From the NCBI GenBank assembly GCA_046329555.1, contig JAXLUK010000001.1, forward strand, positions 186,001 through 250,000: a DNA stretch of 64,000 bases. The letters are read 5' to 3'. The notes under the pieces are model-generated. The model saw nothing but the letters and a program-made list of their open reading frames with translations, was not told the origin of the DNA and did no database searches. The DNA comes from UBA1941 sp046329555. Its GTDB lineage: Bacteria; Bacteroidota; Bacteroidia; Chitinophagales; LD1. The first letter of the stretch is position 1. Each line of letters begins with the position of its first letter. The position numbers and the translations under genes were made by a program. Below are positions 43,989 through 52,920 of this stretch, piece by piece.

Positions 43989-46367
43989 ATGGCCACCTTT
44001 CTACGCTACTTTCTGGTTCTTTTTGCCGCCCTCTCGAGTTTCCTGGCAACGGCTCAAACTAAATATTCCATCTCAGGCTATGTGCGCGACTCCGCAACGG
44101 GCGAAACACTGATTCAAGCCCAGCTTTATGTCAATGAATTGGATAAAGGCACGACTACGAACGAGTACGGTTTTTACTCACTCAATTTACCAGAAGGGAA
44201 CTACCATTTGCGAATTAGCTACGTAGGGTTTCGAACCAAAACCATCACCGTTGCCTTAAAAGGCGACAATAAACTCAATATTGACCTTCCTTCGCTGGCC
44301 ATTGTAGCTCAGGAAATTACGGTTTCAGCAGAACGAAAAGACGCGAATGTTACCAGTACCAGTGTTGGTCGCCAGGAAATTCCCATGGAAATAATTAAGA
44401 ATGTTCCGGTACTTATGGGCGAAGTAGATATTCTTAAAACATTACAGTTATTACCAGGCATTCAATCAGGTGGTGAAGGTAATACAGGTTTCTACGTACG
44501 AGGAGGTGGCCCAGACCAGAATCTTGTTTTATTGGACGAAGCAACTGTTTACAACACGGGCCACCTTTTTGGCTTCTTCTCCGTTTTTAATTCAGATGCC
44601 ATCAAATCAGTTTCCATTGAAAAAGGCGCCATTCCGGCCAACTACGGCGGCCGGCTTTCCAGTGTCATTGATGTGAAGATGAAAGAGGGTAACCTAAAAA
44701 AGTGGAGCGCCGAAGGGGGAATAGGTTTGATTGCGTCCAGACTCACCGTTCAAGGCCCTTTGATTAAGGATAAATGCTCAATTATTCTCTCGGGAAGGCG
44801 AACATACATTGATCTCATTACCAAACCGTTTTTAAAAAACTATCAAGGCGGAAAATTTGCCGGTAACTCGTACTACTTCTATGATATAAATGCCAAAATA
44901 AACTATAAGTTCTCCGATAAAGACCGTCTTTTTCTGAGCGGTTATTTTGGAAAAGATGTATTCAATTTCCGTGATCAAAATGGCACTTTCTCTTTCGATT
45001 TCCCTTGGGGTAACACCACCTTCACGGGCCGATGGAATCATGTGTTTGGCGACCGGCTGTTTATGAACGCCATGGTGATGTATAACAATTTCAAATTTGA
45101 AGCAAACAGTACCTTCCGCGATATCAAATTCAATATTAATTCACGAGTACAGGAAATTACGGCAAAGATTGATTTCGACTTTGCCCCTTGGGTAGGTCAT
45201 AATATGAAGTTCGGAGTACAATACAACCACCACATCATGGATCCCTACCTAACCAATGGAACCGCCAGCGGTACTTCATTCTCGGCCGATAATAAATCCA
45301 CCAAATTCGGGCATGAAACAGCGGTGTACTTGCTGGATGATTTTGATGTAAACAAATGGCTGCGCATCAACCTCGGTCTGCGCGCATCGAATTTCACTTT
45401 GGCTGGTCCCTATAAAAAGGTGAATTTCGACCGGAGCGGGCATGCCATAGATACCGTTCAATACAGTTTGGATCAACCTGTAAAAACCTATTGGGGGCTT
45501 GAACCTCGCATCAGCGCGCGCTTCAAAGTGGCCAAATCAACAAGCATCAAGGCGGGCTTGTCTCTGACGAAACAATATATCCACCTGGTCTCCAACTCCA
45601 CTACTACCCTACCCATCGACTTATGGGTGCCCAGTTCACCAGCCGTTAAACCCCAATTGGCGCTTCAGGGCTGCTTAGGCGTATACCAAAACTTCTATAA
45701 CGATATGTTTGAAGCCAGCATCGAAGGCTATTACAAGCACATGTGGAATCAGATTGAATATAGCGACACCACAGCCGGTAACATCGCGCAGGATGTTGAA
45801 GATTTTTATCGATTTGGAACCGGAAGAAGCTACGGGGCGGAATTCTTTTTTAAAAAGGCACGAGGCAAATTTACTGGCTGGATAGGATACACGCTGGCCT
45901 GGACGAACAGACAATTCCCGGATGTCAATTACGGCATTCGCTTTCCTGCAAAATTCGACAGACGACATGATTTAAATATCGTTTTGATGTATGAAATCAA
46001 TAAAAAATGGAAGGTTTCAGGAGTGTTCGTATATGCATCCGGAAATACAACAACACTGCCTACGGAACTCTATTATGTAAACGGAAGTTTTCAATTCAAA
46101 TATGGCTACAGGAATAGCTACCGCCTTCCTGCATACCATCGGCTCGACTTAAGCGTAACCTACACGTTCCCGGAAAAGCCAAAGAAGAAACATCATGTAT
46201 ATTCCGATGTCAACTTCTCTATTTACAACGTGTACAATCGCCAAAATCCGTTTTTTGTTTTTGTTGATGTAACTGGCGATCCAACTAAAAACAACCAGCG
46301 CGTAGTCTTGAAACAAGCTTCTTTGTTCCCAATTCTACCGTCCCTTACCTGGAATTTTAAGTTCTAG
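43989..46367 (+). CDS. TonB-dependent receptor with carboxypeptidase-regulatory-like N-terminal domain
   Basis: 792 residues. After a signal peptide (LFAALSSFLATAQ) comes a CarbopepD_reg-like domain (YSISGYVRDSATGETLIQAQ ... GFYSLNLPEGNYHLRISYVG, split), then a plug domain (VPVLMGEVDILKTLQLLPGI, YVRGGGPDQNLVLLDEATVYN) and a beta-barrel ending in a strand with LPSLTWNFKF and terminal Phe. Unlike SusC, no SusD gene follows. The ligand is unknown. The gene diverges from the adhesin operon and ends five bases from the convergent phosphodiesterase gene. Confidence 0.9.
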   Translation: MATFLRYFLVLFAALSSFLATAQTKYSISGYVRDSATGETLIQAQLYVNELDKGTTTNEYGFYSLNLPEGNYHLRISYVGFRTKTITVALKGDNKLNIDLPSLAIVAQEITVSAERKDANVTSTSVGRQEIPMEIIKNVPVLMGEVDILKTLQLLPGIQSGGEGNTGFYVRGGGPDQNLVLLDEATVYNTGHLFGFFSVFNSDAIKSVSIEKGAIPANYGGRLSSVIDVKMKEGNLKKWSAEGGIGLIASRLTVQGPLIKDKCSIILSGRRTYIDLITKPFLKNYQGGKFAGNSYYFYDINAKINYKFSDKDRLFLSGYFGKDVFNFRDQNGTFSFDFPWGNTTFTGRWNHVFGDRLFMNAMVMYNNFKFEANSTFRDIKFNINSRVQEITAKIDFDFAPWVGHNMKFGVQYNHHIMDPYLTNGTASGTSFSADNKSTKFGHETAVYLLDDFDVNKWLRINLGLRASNFTLAGPYKKVNFDRSGHAIDTVQYSLDQPVKTYWGLEPRISARFKVAKSTSIKAGLSLTKQYIHLVSNSTTTLPIDLWVPSSPAVKPQLALQGCLGVYQNFYNDMFEASIEGYYKHMWNQIEYSDTTAGNIAQDVEDFYRFGTGRSYGAEFFFKKARGKFTGWIGYTLAWTNRQFPDVNYGIRFPAKFDRRHDLNIVLMYEINKKWKVSGVFVYASGNTTTLPTELYYVNGSFQFKYGYRNSYRLPAYHRLDLSVTYTFPEKPKKKHHVYSDVNFSIYNVYNRQNPFFVFVDVTGDPTKNNQRVVLKQASLFPILPSLTWNFKF

Positions 46368-46372
46368 CGAAA

Positions 46373-47488
46373 TCACTCTTCTATTACTTCTTTTATTGGG
46401 CGACCAACATGTTTGCCCGCAATTTTGTAATCCTTGCCCATTAATTTCATCAACGTTCCTGCAATTTGATTGTGGTAGGCGATGTGAAGTCCCTTTTGCT
46501 CACCTGTTGCTTTCACCCCGGGCCCTATCACTGCCAACCAGGTAAAGCGCGAGCCTGGCCATAACATGCCGTGCCAATGCCACATTCCGGCAGCCCAACC
46601 GCCGCGGCCATGATCGCAAGTAACCGCAAGAATGGTCTGATCCTTATAAAAAGAATCAGCCTGCAGCGCATTCCATAAATCCTCCATGTAACTATCAAAC
46701 TGACGAATCGCCCCGATGATTCCCGGATAATTGCCAACGTGACCCATGTGGTCAGTTTCATCAAAACCGATAAAGGCTACCTTTGGATGAAAACGATGCA
46801 AATATTCTTTTGCAAAACGATACACCAGCGTATCCTTTTCCGAATACGGTGAATGACCCGGAATTGTGGTTTCGAAATTTTTGAAATAATAGCAATGAGG
46901 CTTTTTCCGCACAGAATCACCGGTTACAAAATCATCATACATACATACTCCGTTGCGATTGGAATTCAGTATTCTTGAAAAAGCACTCCAGTTACTAAAT
47001 GCAACGATATCGTTGCGGTAAGTGGTATCCGTCTCACATAAAAAATCAACCATACCTTTGTTCGGATTATCGGGATAGTTATTGCTGTTAACATGCCGAT
47101 CTACATAACCACAAAACAATTCACTATAACCCGGATAGGAGAACAAATGAGGATTGGTAAGCGCCAAGGTACTTCCCTTATCGCGATTTCCAATCAGCAT
47201 ACCCTGTTTGGCTATAGTATTCCAGAAAAAAGGTGCCAGCGCCGCGCGCTTTTCTTCGTGATTTCCCTTAGAAACAGCCTCAATCAAGTTGGTATCTAAT
47301 TTAGAACCAACTAGCTGTTTGGCAAGATGGCGGTCTGCACCGCGAAAAATCTCCTCCCACCTACATCCATCAAAGGTCACCAAAACTAATTTCATTTCCT
47401 TACCCTGCTGACTGAAACAATAAATCGGTGTCCCAACAAGTAATATGAAAAAGAATCTTAAACTAAATCGTACCGATGGCATAATCAT
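46373..47488 (-). CDS. Secreted alkaline-phosphatase-superfamily phosphodiesterase/sulfatase-like protein
   Basis: 371 residues with a signal peptide (RFFFILLVGTPIYCFSQQ; ATG 47482 is an alternative start). Metal-binding features of the alkaline phosphatase superfamily can be placed: Asp in LVTFDGCRW, a Ser/Tyr-containing nucleophile loop SYPGYSE, GFDETDHMGH with Asp and His ligands, CDHGRGG, and HWHGM near the end. The pattern is closer to type I phosphodiesterases/nucleotide pyrophosphatases than to arylsulfatases, as no CxPxR motif is present. The substrate is unknown. It converges with the TonB receptor gene. Confidence 0.8.
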   Translation of the reverse strand: MIMPSVRFSLRFFFILLVGTPIYCFSQQGKEMKLVLVTFDGCRWEEIFRGADRHLAKQLVGSKLDTNLIEAVSKGNHEEKRAALAPFFWNTIAKQGMLIGNRDKGSTLALTNPHLFSYPGYSELFCGYVDRHVNSNNYPDNPNKGMVDFLCETDTTYRNDIVAFSNWSAFSRILNSNRNGVCMYDDFVTGDSVRKKPHCYYFKNFETTIPGHSPYSEKDTLVYRFAKEYLHRFHPKVAFIGFDETDHMGHVGNYPGIIGAIRQFDSYMEDLWNALQADSFYKDQTILAVTCDHGRGGWAAGMWHWHGMLWPGSRFTWLAVIGPGVKATGEQKGLHIAYHNQIAGTLMKLMGKDYKIAGKHVGRPIKEVIEE

Positions 47489-47580
47489 TTGAATTTTTCA
47501 GAGATGCAAGGTGCCAATTATGAAAACAAACCTCATGTGGATTCAACGAATTCAATTAATCATTAAGTCATCGTTGATAT

Positions 47581-49005
47581 TTATTGAAATTGACTTAATT
47601 TCTCCAATATCCAACGTTTGTCCGCAATTTGGGCAGCTGCTGCTACATCCTTTTTGATTTTAGCTAATCTGGCGTTGTCGCCCGGCCTGAGATTGAAAAG
47701 TGCTTTTGCAAAACGCAATAGGTTCAGGTAATTGCGCCGGTGATTGACAGAAACTAATTTCTTCCGATTCACAAACTGCCGGAAACTATAATAGGAATTT
47801 AAGAAAGCCTCCTTTTCATCCAGCTCGTAAAAACACTTTAGTGTAAGTGTACGGGCATCTAACCCGTAGAAAGTATCATTTAACGCCACACTCTGCAACG
47901 CCCGCAATGATTTGTTGTAATCCTTTTGGAAGAAGTGGTACTGCGCCCAATTGTAATTGACCGCATTTTCACGGTCAATGGCAGGTAAGTACTTCTTATA
48001 GGTACTGATGAAGTATTCCACCCATTGCAACTTTCCGCAGCGTAAAGCAATAGCCACAATATTCTTAAAATTGCGCGGATCCAATCGATTTTCCTGTAAC
48101 AATACGCCTTGTTTCAACCCCTCAGCATACCATTGAAATAAGCGGATATGATAAGCCTGTTCACCCGCATTAATTTTGGCTATACAAAAGTTGGTGCCAT
48201 AGGTATGTAACTCCGCTGCAATTTCTGCAGATAGATTGCGATGTTTACTGAACTCGCTCACGAATGCTTCAAAGTGGGTATCATGTCTCGATTGAAGCGC
48301 ATGAATCAGCTTGGTGTATACCCGTATGAGTGCGTGTTCCTGAAATGTATTTTGTTGGGTCAATTGCCATATTTCCGATTCCATAAAAATCAATCGGTCT
48401 GATTGATATACTGCTCTTTCATTTATGGCTTCGGCTATCTGGCGCAACTTCTGAAGCACATAAAAAAAATCGTATTGGTCGGGCCTATTGGAACGAGTTT
48501 GCGACTGATACTTAGTAAAAGATTTATGCGATTGATCAGCCATTGCCTGCAACAACTCATTGGCTCGCGCTGCCCGTAACTCCTGCGCAGGCTCCATTAC
48601 GTCCGGATTTTCTAATTGTTTGCGAAGTAATACCGCTACATCATGCATTTGAGCATCGAGGGCGCGGCGCCTGTAGGCCAAAAAGCAATACTCGGCGTAA
48701 CCCGGAAGTTGCTGACGTACCTCCTCGAAATACAAAAAGTCTTGCACTGCAGTTAAGGTTTCACTAACTGCGTGGCGCAGCCGCTTTTCGCTATAAACCC
48801 GCATGCCCATTACCTTTCCGGCCTGCGCACTACCTGCCTTTATCCCGTCTTCAATATGTGATATGGCCAGTTGTGTTAACTGCAAGGCAGTTTTCTTTCG
48901 AAAGAAATAAGGGGCATCCAGAAACAACAACAATTTGCGCCTCTCCGTAACGGAAAACGTTTGTAATAACTGAATCAGTTTGTTACTAAAGAGGGTTTCA
49001 TTCAT
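47581..49005 (-). CDS. Uncharacterised helical protein, TPR-like
   Basis: 474 residues with no signal peptide. It is almost all helical, with repeated amphipathic pairs (VNYNWAQYHFFQKDYNKSLRAL, split as YNWAQYHFF and KDYNKSLRALQSV, is TPR-like) and a basic, leucine-rich N-terminus (LIQLLQTFSVTERRKLLLFL). I have seen comparable proteins as orphans in Bacteroidota but know no function. Transcription starts leftward away from the T9SS cargo gene at 49102. The 96-base gap between the two holds AT-rich sequence and the T-rich TATATTTG of the neighbour. Confidence 0.65.
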   Translation of the reverse strand: MNETLFSNKLIQLLQTFSVTERRKLLLFLDAPYFFRKKTALQLTQLAISHIEDGIKAGSAQAGKVMGMRVYSEKRLRHAVSETLTAVQDFLYFEEVRQQLPGYAEYCFLAYRRRALDAQMHDVAVLLRKQLENPDVMEPAQELRAARANELLQAMADQSHKSFTKYQSQTRSNRPDQYDFFYVLQKLRQIAEAINERAVYQSDRLIFMESEIWQLTQQNTFQEHALIRVYTKLIHALQSRHDTHFEAFVSEFSKHRNLSAEIAAELHTYGTNFCIAKINAGEQAYHIRLFQWYAEGLKQGVLLQENRLDPRNFKNIVAIALRCGKLQWVEYFISTYKKYLPAIDRENAVNYNWAQYHFFQKDYNKSLRALQSVALNDTFYGLDARTLTLKCFYELDEKEAFLNSYYSFRQFVNRKKLVSVNHRRNYLNLLRFAKALFNLRPGDNARLAKIKKDVAAAAQIADKRWILEKLSQFQ

Positions 49006-49101
49006 ATTATTTTTTTTTAATATTGGATAAGTAGGAATAAATGTATCATTTTCCCTATGGTGTTGGAAATATATTTGTACCGTGAATAAAAAGATGAGCC
49101 C

Positions 49102-50460
49102 ATGGTACAGAGAAATGTGATGCGGATAGGGATGCTGATCGTGCTATTGTTTGCAATGGCCCAAATGAATGCACAGATTCAGGCCGGCACCGACTATATT
49201 GAAGTTCAGACCAACGGATGCCAGACGAATATAGACGTTCTGGCCAATGATAATTACAGCGGTACGATTCAACTTAACCTGGTTGATACACCGCAAAATG
49301 GAATAGCTTCAGTGCAAGGCAATGTATTCACCTATTGTGCCAATGCAGGATATGTAGGCGCCGATCGCTTTTCTTATCGAATCAGCGGTTCAGGAAGTAC
49401 GGCGGTGGCTAATGTTTTTGTGAACATTTTAGCCGCTAACGCCAGCTATTTTTCAGGTGACGCCGACAATAATGGCCGGGTCGAAAATCACGATATTCTA
49501 GCCATTGGTTTATCTTATGGTGCCACGGGGTCTCAGCACCTTTTCCCGGATTCAGGTGCCTCTCTTGCCTGGGATCCCCTTCCATACATCAACAGCGATC
49601 CCGGCGCATGCGATGGTGACCGTAACAGCCTGGTAAATTATCTTGATGCCGGGCTGATAGACTTACGCTATGGTCAAAACAATCCCTTCAGAACTTTTCA
49701 ACCAAAAGTAATGAGTGATCAGGTACCTCAAGGTTTACCAATTGAGCTAGTCCTTGCTGGTGATACCAATATTGCCGATGGGGATACGATGCAATTGACG
49801 TTACGCCTGAAGCCCGGCAGTCAGAATAATTCATTTTACGGATTGTCTTATGTCATTTCCATGGATACGAGCTGTATGTCACCTTTCATCGCTTCCAGCC
49901 AACCAACCGGAAACTGGCGCTACAACAGTCCTGATTCCGTCATCAACTTCTATAAGCCGGCAGGGCAATATGCCTTTCATGGTGCTGTTGTACGAACTAA
50001 TCATCAGAACTGGAATGGCGGCGGGGATATTCTTACCATCAAAATTCCGGTAATTGACAATATCGATGGCATTAAAAGACCACCGGGTAGCTATCCCATT
50101 GTCGCCCGGTTAAGTGATGTGCGTGTTATCAACGCCTATGATGTGGTGTTACCCATTCAAACATTAAGTGCTACCCGGGCGAATCTTCAAATTTACACTA
50201 CCGGCGAGAAAGAAATTCCAAATGTAATTGTGTCTATCTACCCTAACCCTACTCGCAACTTGCTACAGATTTCCAGCAACACCTCTTTGAAACAACTAAA
50301 AATTACAGATGCTCTGGGCAGAATAGTATATATCGAACAGGTTTCAAACGGGCTAACCAATGCTTCCCTTACACTGCCAAATGTTGCGCCAGGCTCCTAT
50401 TCGGTTTCTATTGAAACGAAGTACGGATTCATTAATAAATCGCTTCTCATCATTCCATAA
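49102..50460 (+). CDS. T9SS cargo with Ig-like, dockerin-like and cohesin-like modules
   Basis: 452 residues. A signal peptide ends near AQIQ. Residues about 30-110 are a Big_9-like domain (IDVLANDNYSG ... YVGADRFSYRI). Two dockerin/EF-hand-like loops follow: DADNNGRVENHD (D-x-D-x-N-G pattern, 12 residues) and DGDRNSLVNYLD, each with Asp at 1, 3 and 12 for calcium. A cohesin-like beta-sandwich (DTMQLTLRLKPGSQ ... GLSYVISMD) precedes a type A sorting domain (VSIYPNPTRNLLQISS ... LLIIP). Dockerin and cohesin-like units together suggest self-interaction or assembly with other surface proteins. The TATATTTG at 49070 lies 24 bases upstream. Confidence 0.8.
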   Translation: MVQRNVMRIGMLIVLLFAMAQMNAQIQAGTDYIEVQTNGCQTNIDVLANDNYSGTIQLNLVDTPQNGIASVQGNVFTYCANAGYVGADRFSYRISGSGSTAVANVFVNILAANASYFSGDADNNGRVENHDILAIGLSYGATGSQHLFPDSGASLAWDPLPYINSDPGACDGDRNSLVNYLDAGLIDLRYGQNNPFRTFQPKVMSDQVPQGLPIELVLAGDTNIADGDTMQLTLRLKPGSQNNSFYGLSYVISMDTSCMSPFIASSQPTGNWRYNSPDSVINFYKPAGQYAFHGAVVRTNHQNWNGGGDILTIKIPVIDNIDGIKRPPGSYPIVARLSDVRVINAYDVVLPIQTLSATRANLQIYTTGEKEIPNVIVSIYPNPTRNLLQISSNTSLKQLKITDALGRIVYIEQVSNGLTNASLTLPNVAPGSYSVSIETKYGFINKSLLIIP

Positions 50461-50497
50461 AAAAAAACACCACCACATATGAATACCTCATAAAAAA

Positions 50498-50528
50498 GCC
50501 GGCTGCGGCCATGGAAGGCCGCCCCGGC
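50498..50528 (+). promoter_or_regulatory. Strong GC-rich hairpin in the leader of the next gene
   Basis: GCCGG (50498-50502), GCGGCC (50505-50510), a six-base loop, GGCCGC (50517-50522) and CCGGC (50524-50528) form two stacked stems with small bulges, in an otherwise A-rich region. It has A runs on both sides and no T tract, so it is a weak candidate for a plus-strand terminator and may instead be an mRNA-stabilising leader of the 50586 gene. Confidence 0.4.
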
Positions 50529-50585
50529 AAAAAAGAACGGTTAAATTCTCTCTGTAAACCTAATTATTAATTGAAAGACTTCAAT

Positions 50586-52850
50586 ATGAAAACAATGATT
50601 AAAAAACTGCTGGTTGCTTTTTCCTTCGCTTTTGCCGTGGAATCAGCCATCGGCCAATGTCAAATTCAGGTCAATACCACAAATAACCCGCTATTGGCAG
50701 TGTGTAGCAGTGCCATTATTGCACAGGTATCTGGTGGAACTCCTCCCTATAGCTATACCTGGTCTGGTAATGGATCTAACGTCAACGATACCGTGTTTTG
50801 CTGGCAAGGTTCGGGAGCCGTTACGGTAATTGTAACTGACGCGAATGGCTGCGTCGGCATTGATACGTTTAGCAGTAGCCCATGTATGAATGCGTGGGTA
50901 GAAGCGATACCAGACTCCTCTATTCACTGCGCTAATGGCGGAGTACCCTTCGTTGCATCTACCAATTTGAGTTCTGGCAATTTGCAGTATAGCTGGACCT
51001 ATAATGGCGCCGTTCAAGGCACAGGTGCAACGCACTGCCTACCTATTGGTATCACAGCAACAGTGGTAGTAACCAACGGTACATGCACCGCAACAACAAC
51101 AGCCAGCTCCACGGCGTACTGCGGTAATATGAGCGCCAATGCCATTCTGGATTCAGGCACCGCCTGCTTAATTGGAAGCGCATACAATATCGTGGTTACC
51201 GGAGGCATTGCCCCATATACTTATTCCTGGAGCAACGGTGGTGCCGGTTCAAACAGTTGCGCCCAAAATGGTGACACTGTGATAGTAACCGACAGCTGGG
51301 GTTGCAAAAATATTGTTGTTATCGGCCAAACTCCGAATTGTAATTCCTTACATGTTTTTGTTCTGCCTGATACCCTTTCCATCTGCCCGCAAGGCGCACC
51401 ATTTACTGCATATGTAAACGGAGGTACTCCACCATACCAATATCAATGGGCCAATGGCAGTCAAACACAATCCATCTGTAATCCTGCAGGTAACCTTTGT
51501 GTTACCGTTACCGATTTAGTTGGGTGCGTAACTACTTCTTGCCATTCAAACACACCTGCATGCCAGGCTTACTTCTATTGGTTTCCTGATTCCGGAAGTA
51601 ATAACAACATCAGATTCTACAACGCCTCAGTGTATAATCCGGTTGCAGCATTTTGGGATTTTGGAGATGGCGACAGTTCTTATGCTTTATTCCCAACCCA
51701 TGTTTACACTACCCCGGGAACCTATACCGTATGTTTAGTTTCCACTGATGCGAATGGTTGTAGCTCTACTTCCTGCCAAGCGGTTACTATTCAAACCCCA
51801 CACAGTGATGTTGCCGCCGAGCTATATCACTATAGTACCATTACCCCTGGCTTCCCGTTGTATACGTATGTAGCCGTAACTAATATGGGTAGTTTTCTGG
51901 AACAGGGAACCCTAGTGTATAAATATCCTCAAGGTGTAACCGTTACGAATTCCGCTGGTGGTGTAGTGAATACCGCCAACCGTACCATCACCTTTAGTTA
52001 TTCCGGATTGATGCCTTACAATGCTGAGCCATTTGCGATTGGGCTTCTGGCAGATGTTGGCCTTACTTTGGGCACTATCGCCTATGATTCCGTTTGGGTA
52101 ACTACCACCAATGCAGATAGCGATTTGTCAAACAACCTGGCCGTGGTGCAAGATTCCGTGGTAGGTTCATGGGATCCGAACGACAAAGCCGTTTCCCCTA
52201 AGGGCATCGGTGAAAAAGGAGTTGTGCCGTCTAACACAAAAACATTCAGTTACCTGGTACGCTTCCAAAATACCGGCACCGCACCAGCACAAAATGTTAG
52301 AATCAACGATATGCTCGACAATCATTTCGATTTAACTACCCTGCATGTAACCGCGTCCAGCCATGCGCATCGCACCAGTGTGGTTAATGGCGAACTGATT
52401 GTGAATTTCGACAATATCATGTTGCCAGACAGTAACGCCGATTATGCCGCCAGTCAGGGCTTTATTGCTTACACCATTGACCTCAAGCCAGGCGTTTCTA
52501 TTGGTACAGAGATGACGAATACGGCGAACATCTACTTTGATTTCAATCAGCCGGTAGTCACCAACACCACCACCAACAAGCTTGGCTTTAATCCTAATGG
52601 AATTGAAGAAACACTGAACACTCGCGTATCTGTAGTGCCCAACCCTGCTACCGACCGCGTGTTTATCGGAGGCATCGATGGCCGCACTACCAACTACGCC
52701 TTGTTCAATACCTTAGGTCAGCAAGTGGTATCGGGTTCGTTGAATACCAACCGTACTATCTCCGTAAGTTCATTCGAAAACGGTGTTTACTCACTTCGTT
52801 TAAATGTTGAAGGAACCACCATTACCCGTCAATTGGTAATAGCCCGTTAA
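50586..52850 (+). CDS. T9SS cargo with PKD and DUF7619 domains
   Basis: 754 residues from ATG 50586; an upstream TTG at 50571 adds a few residues before the signal peptide (LLVAFSFAFAVESAIGQ). The first 340 residues are cysteine-rich SprB-like or Ig-like units with GGTPPYSYTWSG and GGIAPYTYSWSNGG. Then a PKD domain (AAFWDFGDGDSSYA ... TYTVCLVSTDANGC), a DUF7619-like conserved region (SWDPNDKAVSPKGIGE, LVRFQNTGTAPAQNVRI, ANIYFDFNQPVVTNT), and a type A sorting domain (VSVVPNPATDRVFIGG ... RQLVIAR). Cell-surface structural or adhesive function is likely. A strong terminator follows. Confidence 0.88.
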   Translation: MKTMIKKLLVAFSFAFAVESAIGQCQIQVNTTNNPLLAVCSSAIIAQVSGGTPPYSYTWSGNGSNVNDTVFCWQGSGAVTVIVTDANGCVGIDTFSSSPCMNAWVEAIPDSSIHCANGGVPFVASTNLSSGNLQYSWTYNGAVQGTGATHCLPIGITATVVVTNGTCTATTTASSTAYCGNMSANAILDSGTACLIGSAYNIVVTGGIAPYTYSWSNGGAGSNSCAQNGDTVIVTDSWGCKNIVVIGQTPNCNSLHVFVLPDTLSICPQGAPFTAYVNGGTPPYQYQWANGSQTQSICNPAGNLCVTVTDLVGCVTTSCHSNTPACQAYFYWFPDSGSNNNIRFYNASVYNPVAAFWDFGDGDSSYALFPTHVYTTPGTYTVCLVSTDANGCSSTSCQAVTIQTPHSDVAAELYHYSTITPGFPLYTYVAVTNMGSFLEQGTLVYKYPQGVTVTNSAGGVVNTANRTITFSYSGLMPYNAEPFAIGLLADVGLTLGTIAYDSVWVTTTNADSDLSNNLAVVQDSVVGSWDPNDKAVSPKGIGEKGVVPSNTKTFSYLVRFQNTGTAPAQNVRINDMLDNHFDLTTLHVTASSHAHRTSVVNGELIVNFDNIMLPDSNADYAASQGFIAYTIDLKPGVSIGTEMTNTANIYFDFNQPVVTNTTTNKLGFNPNGIEETLNTRVSVVPNPATDRVFIGGIDGRTTNYALFNTLGQQVVSGSLNTNRTISVSSFENGVYSLRLNVEGTTITRQLVIAR

Positions 52851-52872
52851 ACCTGATTCACTTATGAAGGTA

Positions 52873-52903
52873 GGGGAAATGAGTTCGCTCATTTCCCCTT
52901 TTT
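52873..52903 (+). terminator. Intrinsic terminator
   Basis: Perfect 11-base arms GGGGAAATGAG (52873-52883) and CTCATTTCCCC (52888-52898) close a TTCG loop and are followed by TTTTTG. It lies 23 bases after the stop of the T9SS cargo gene and before the convergent clpB stop at 52921. Confidence 0.93.
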
Positions 52904-52920
52904 GTTTGGATAAGTACCGT

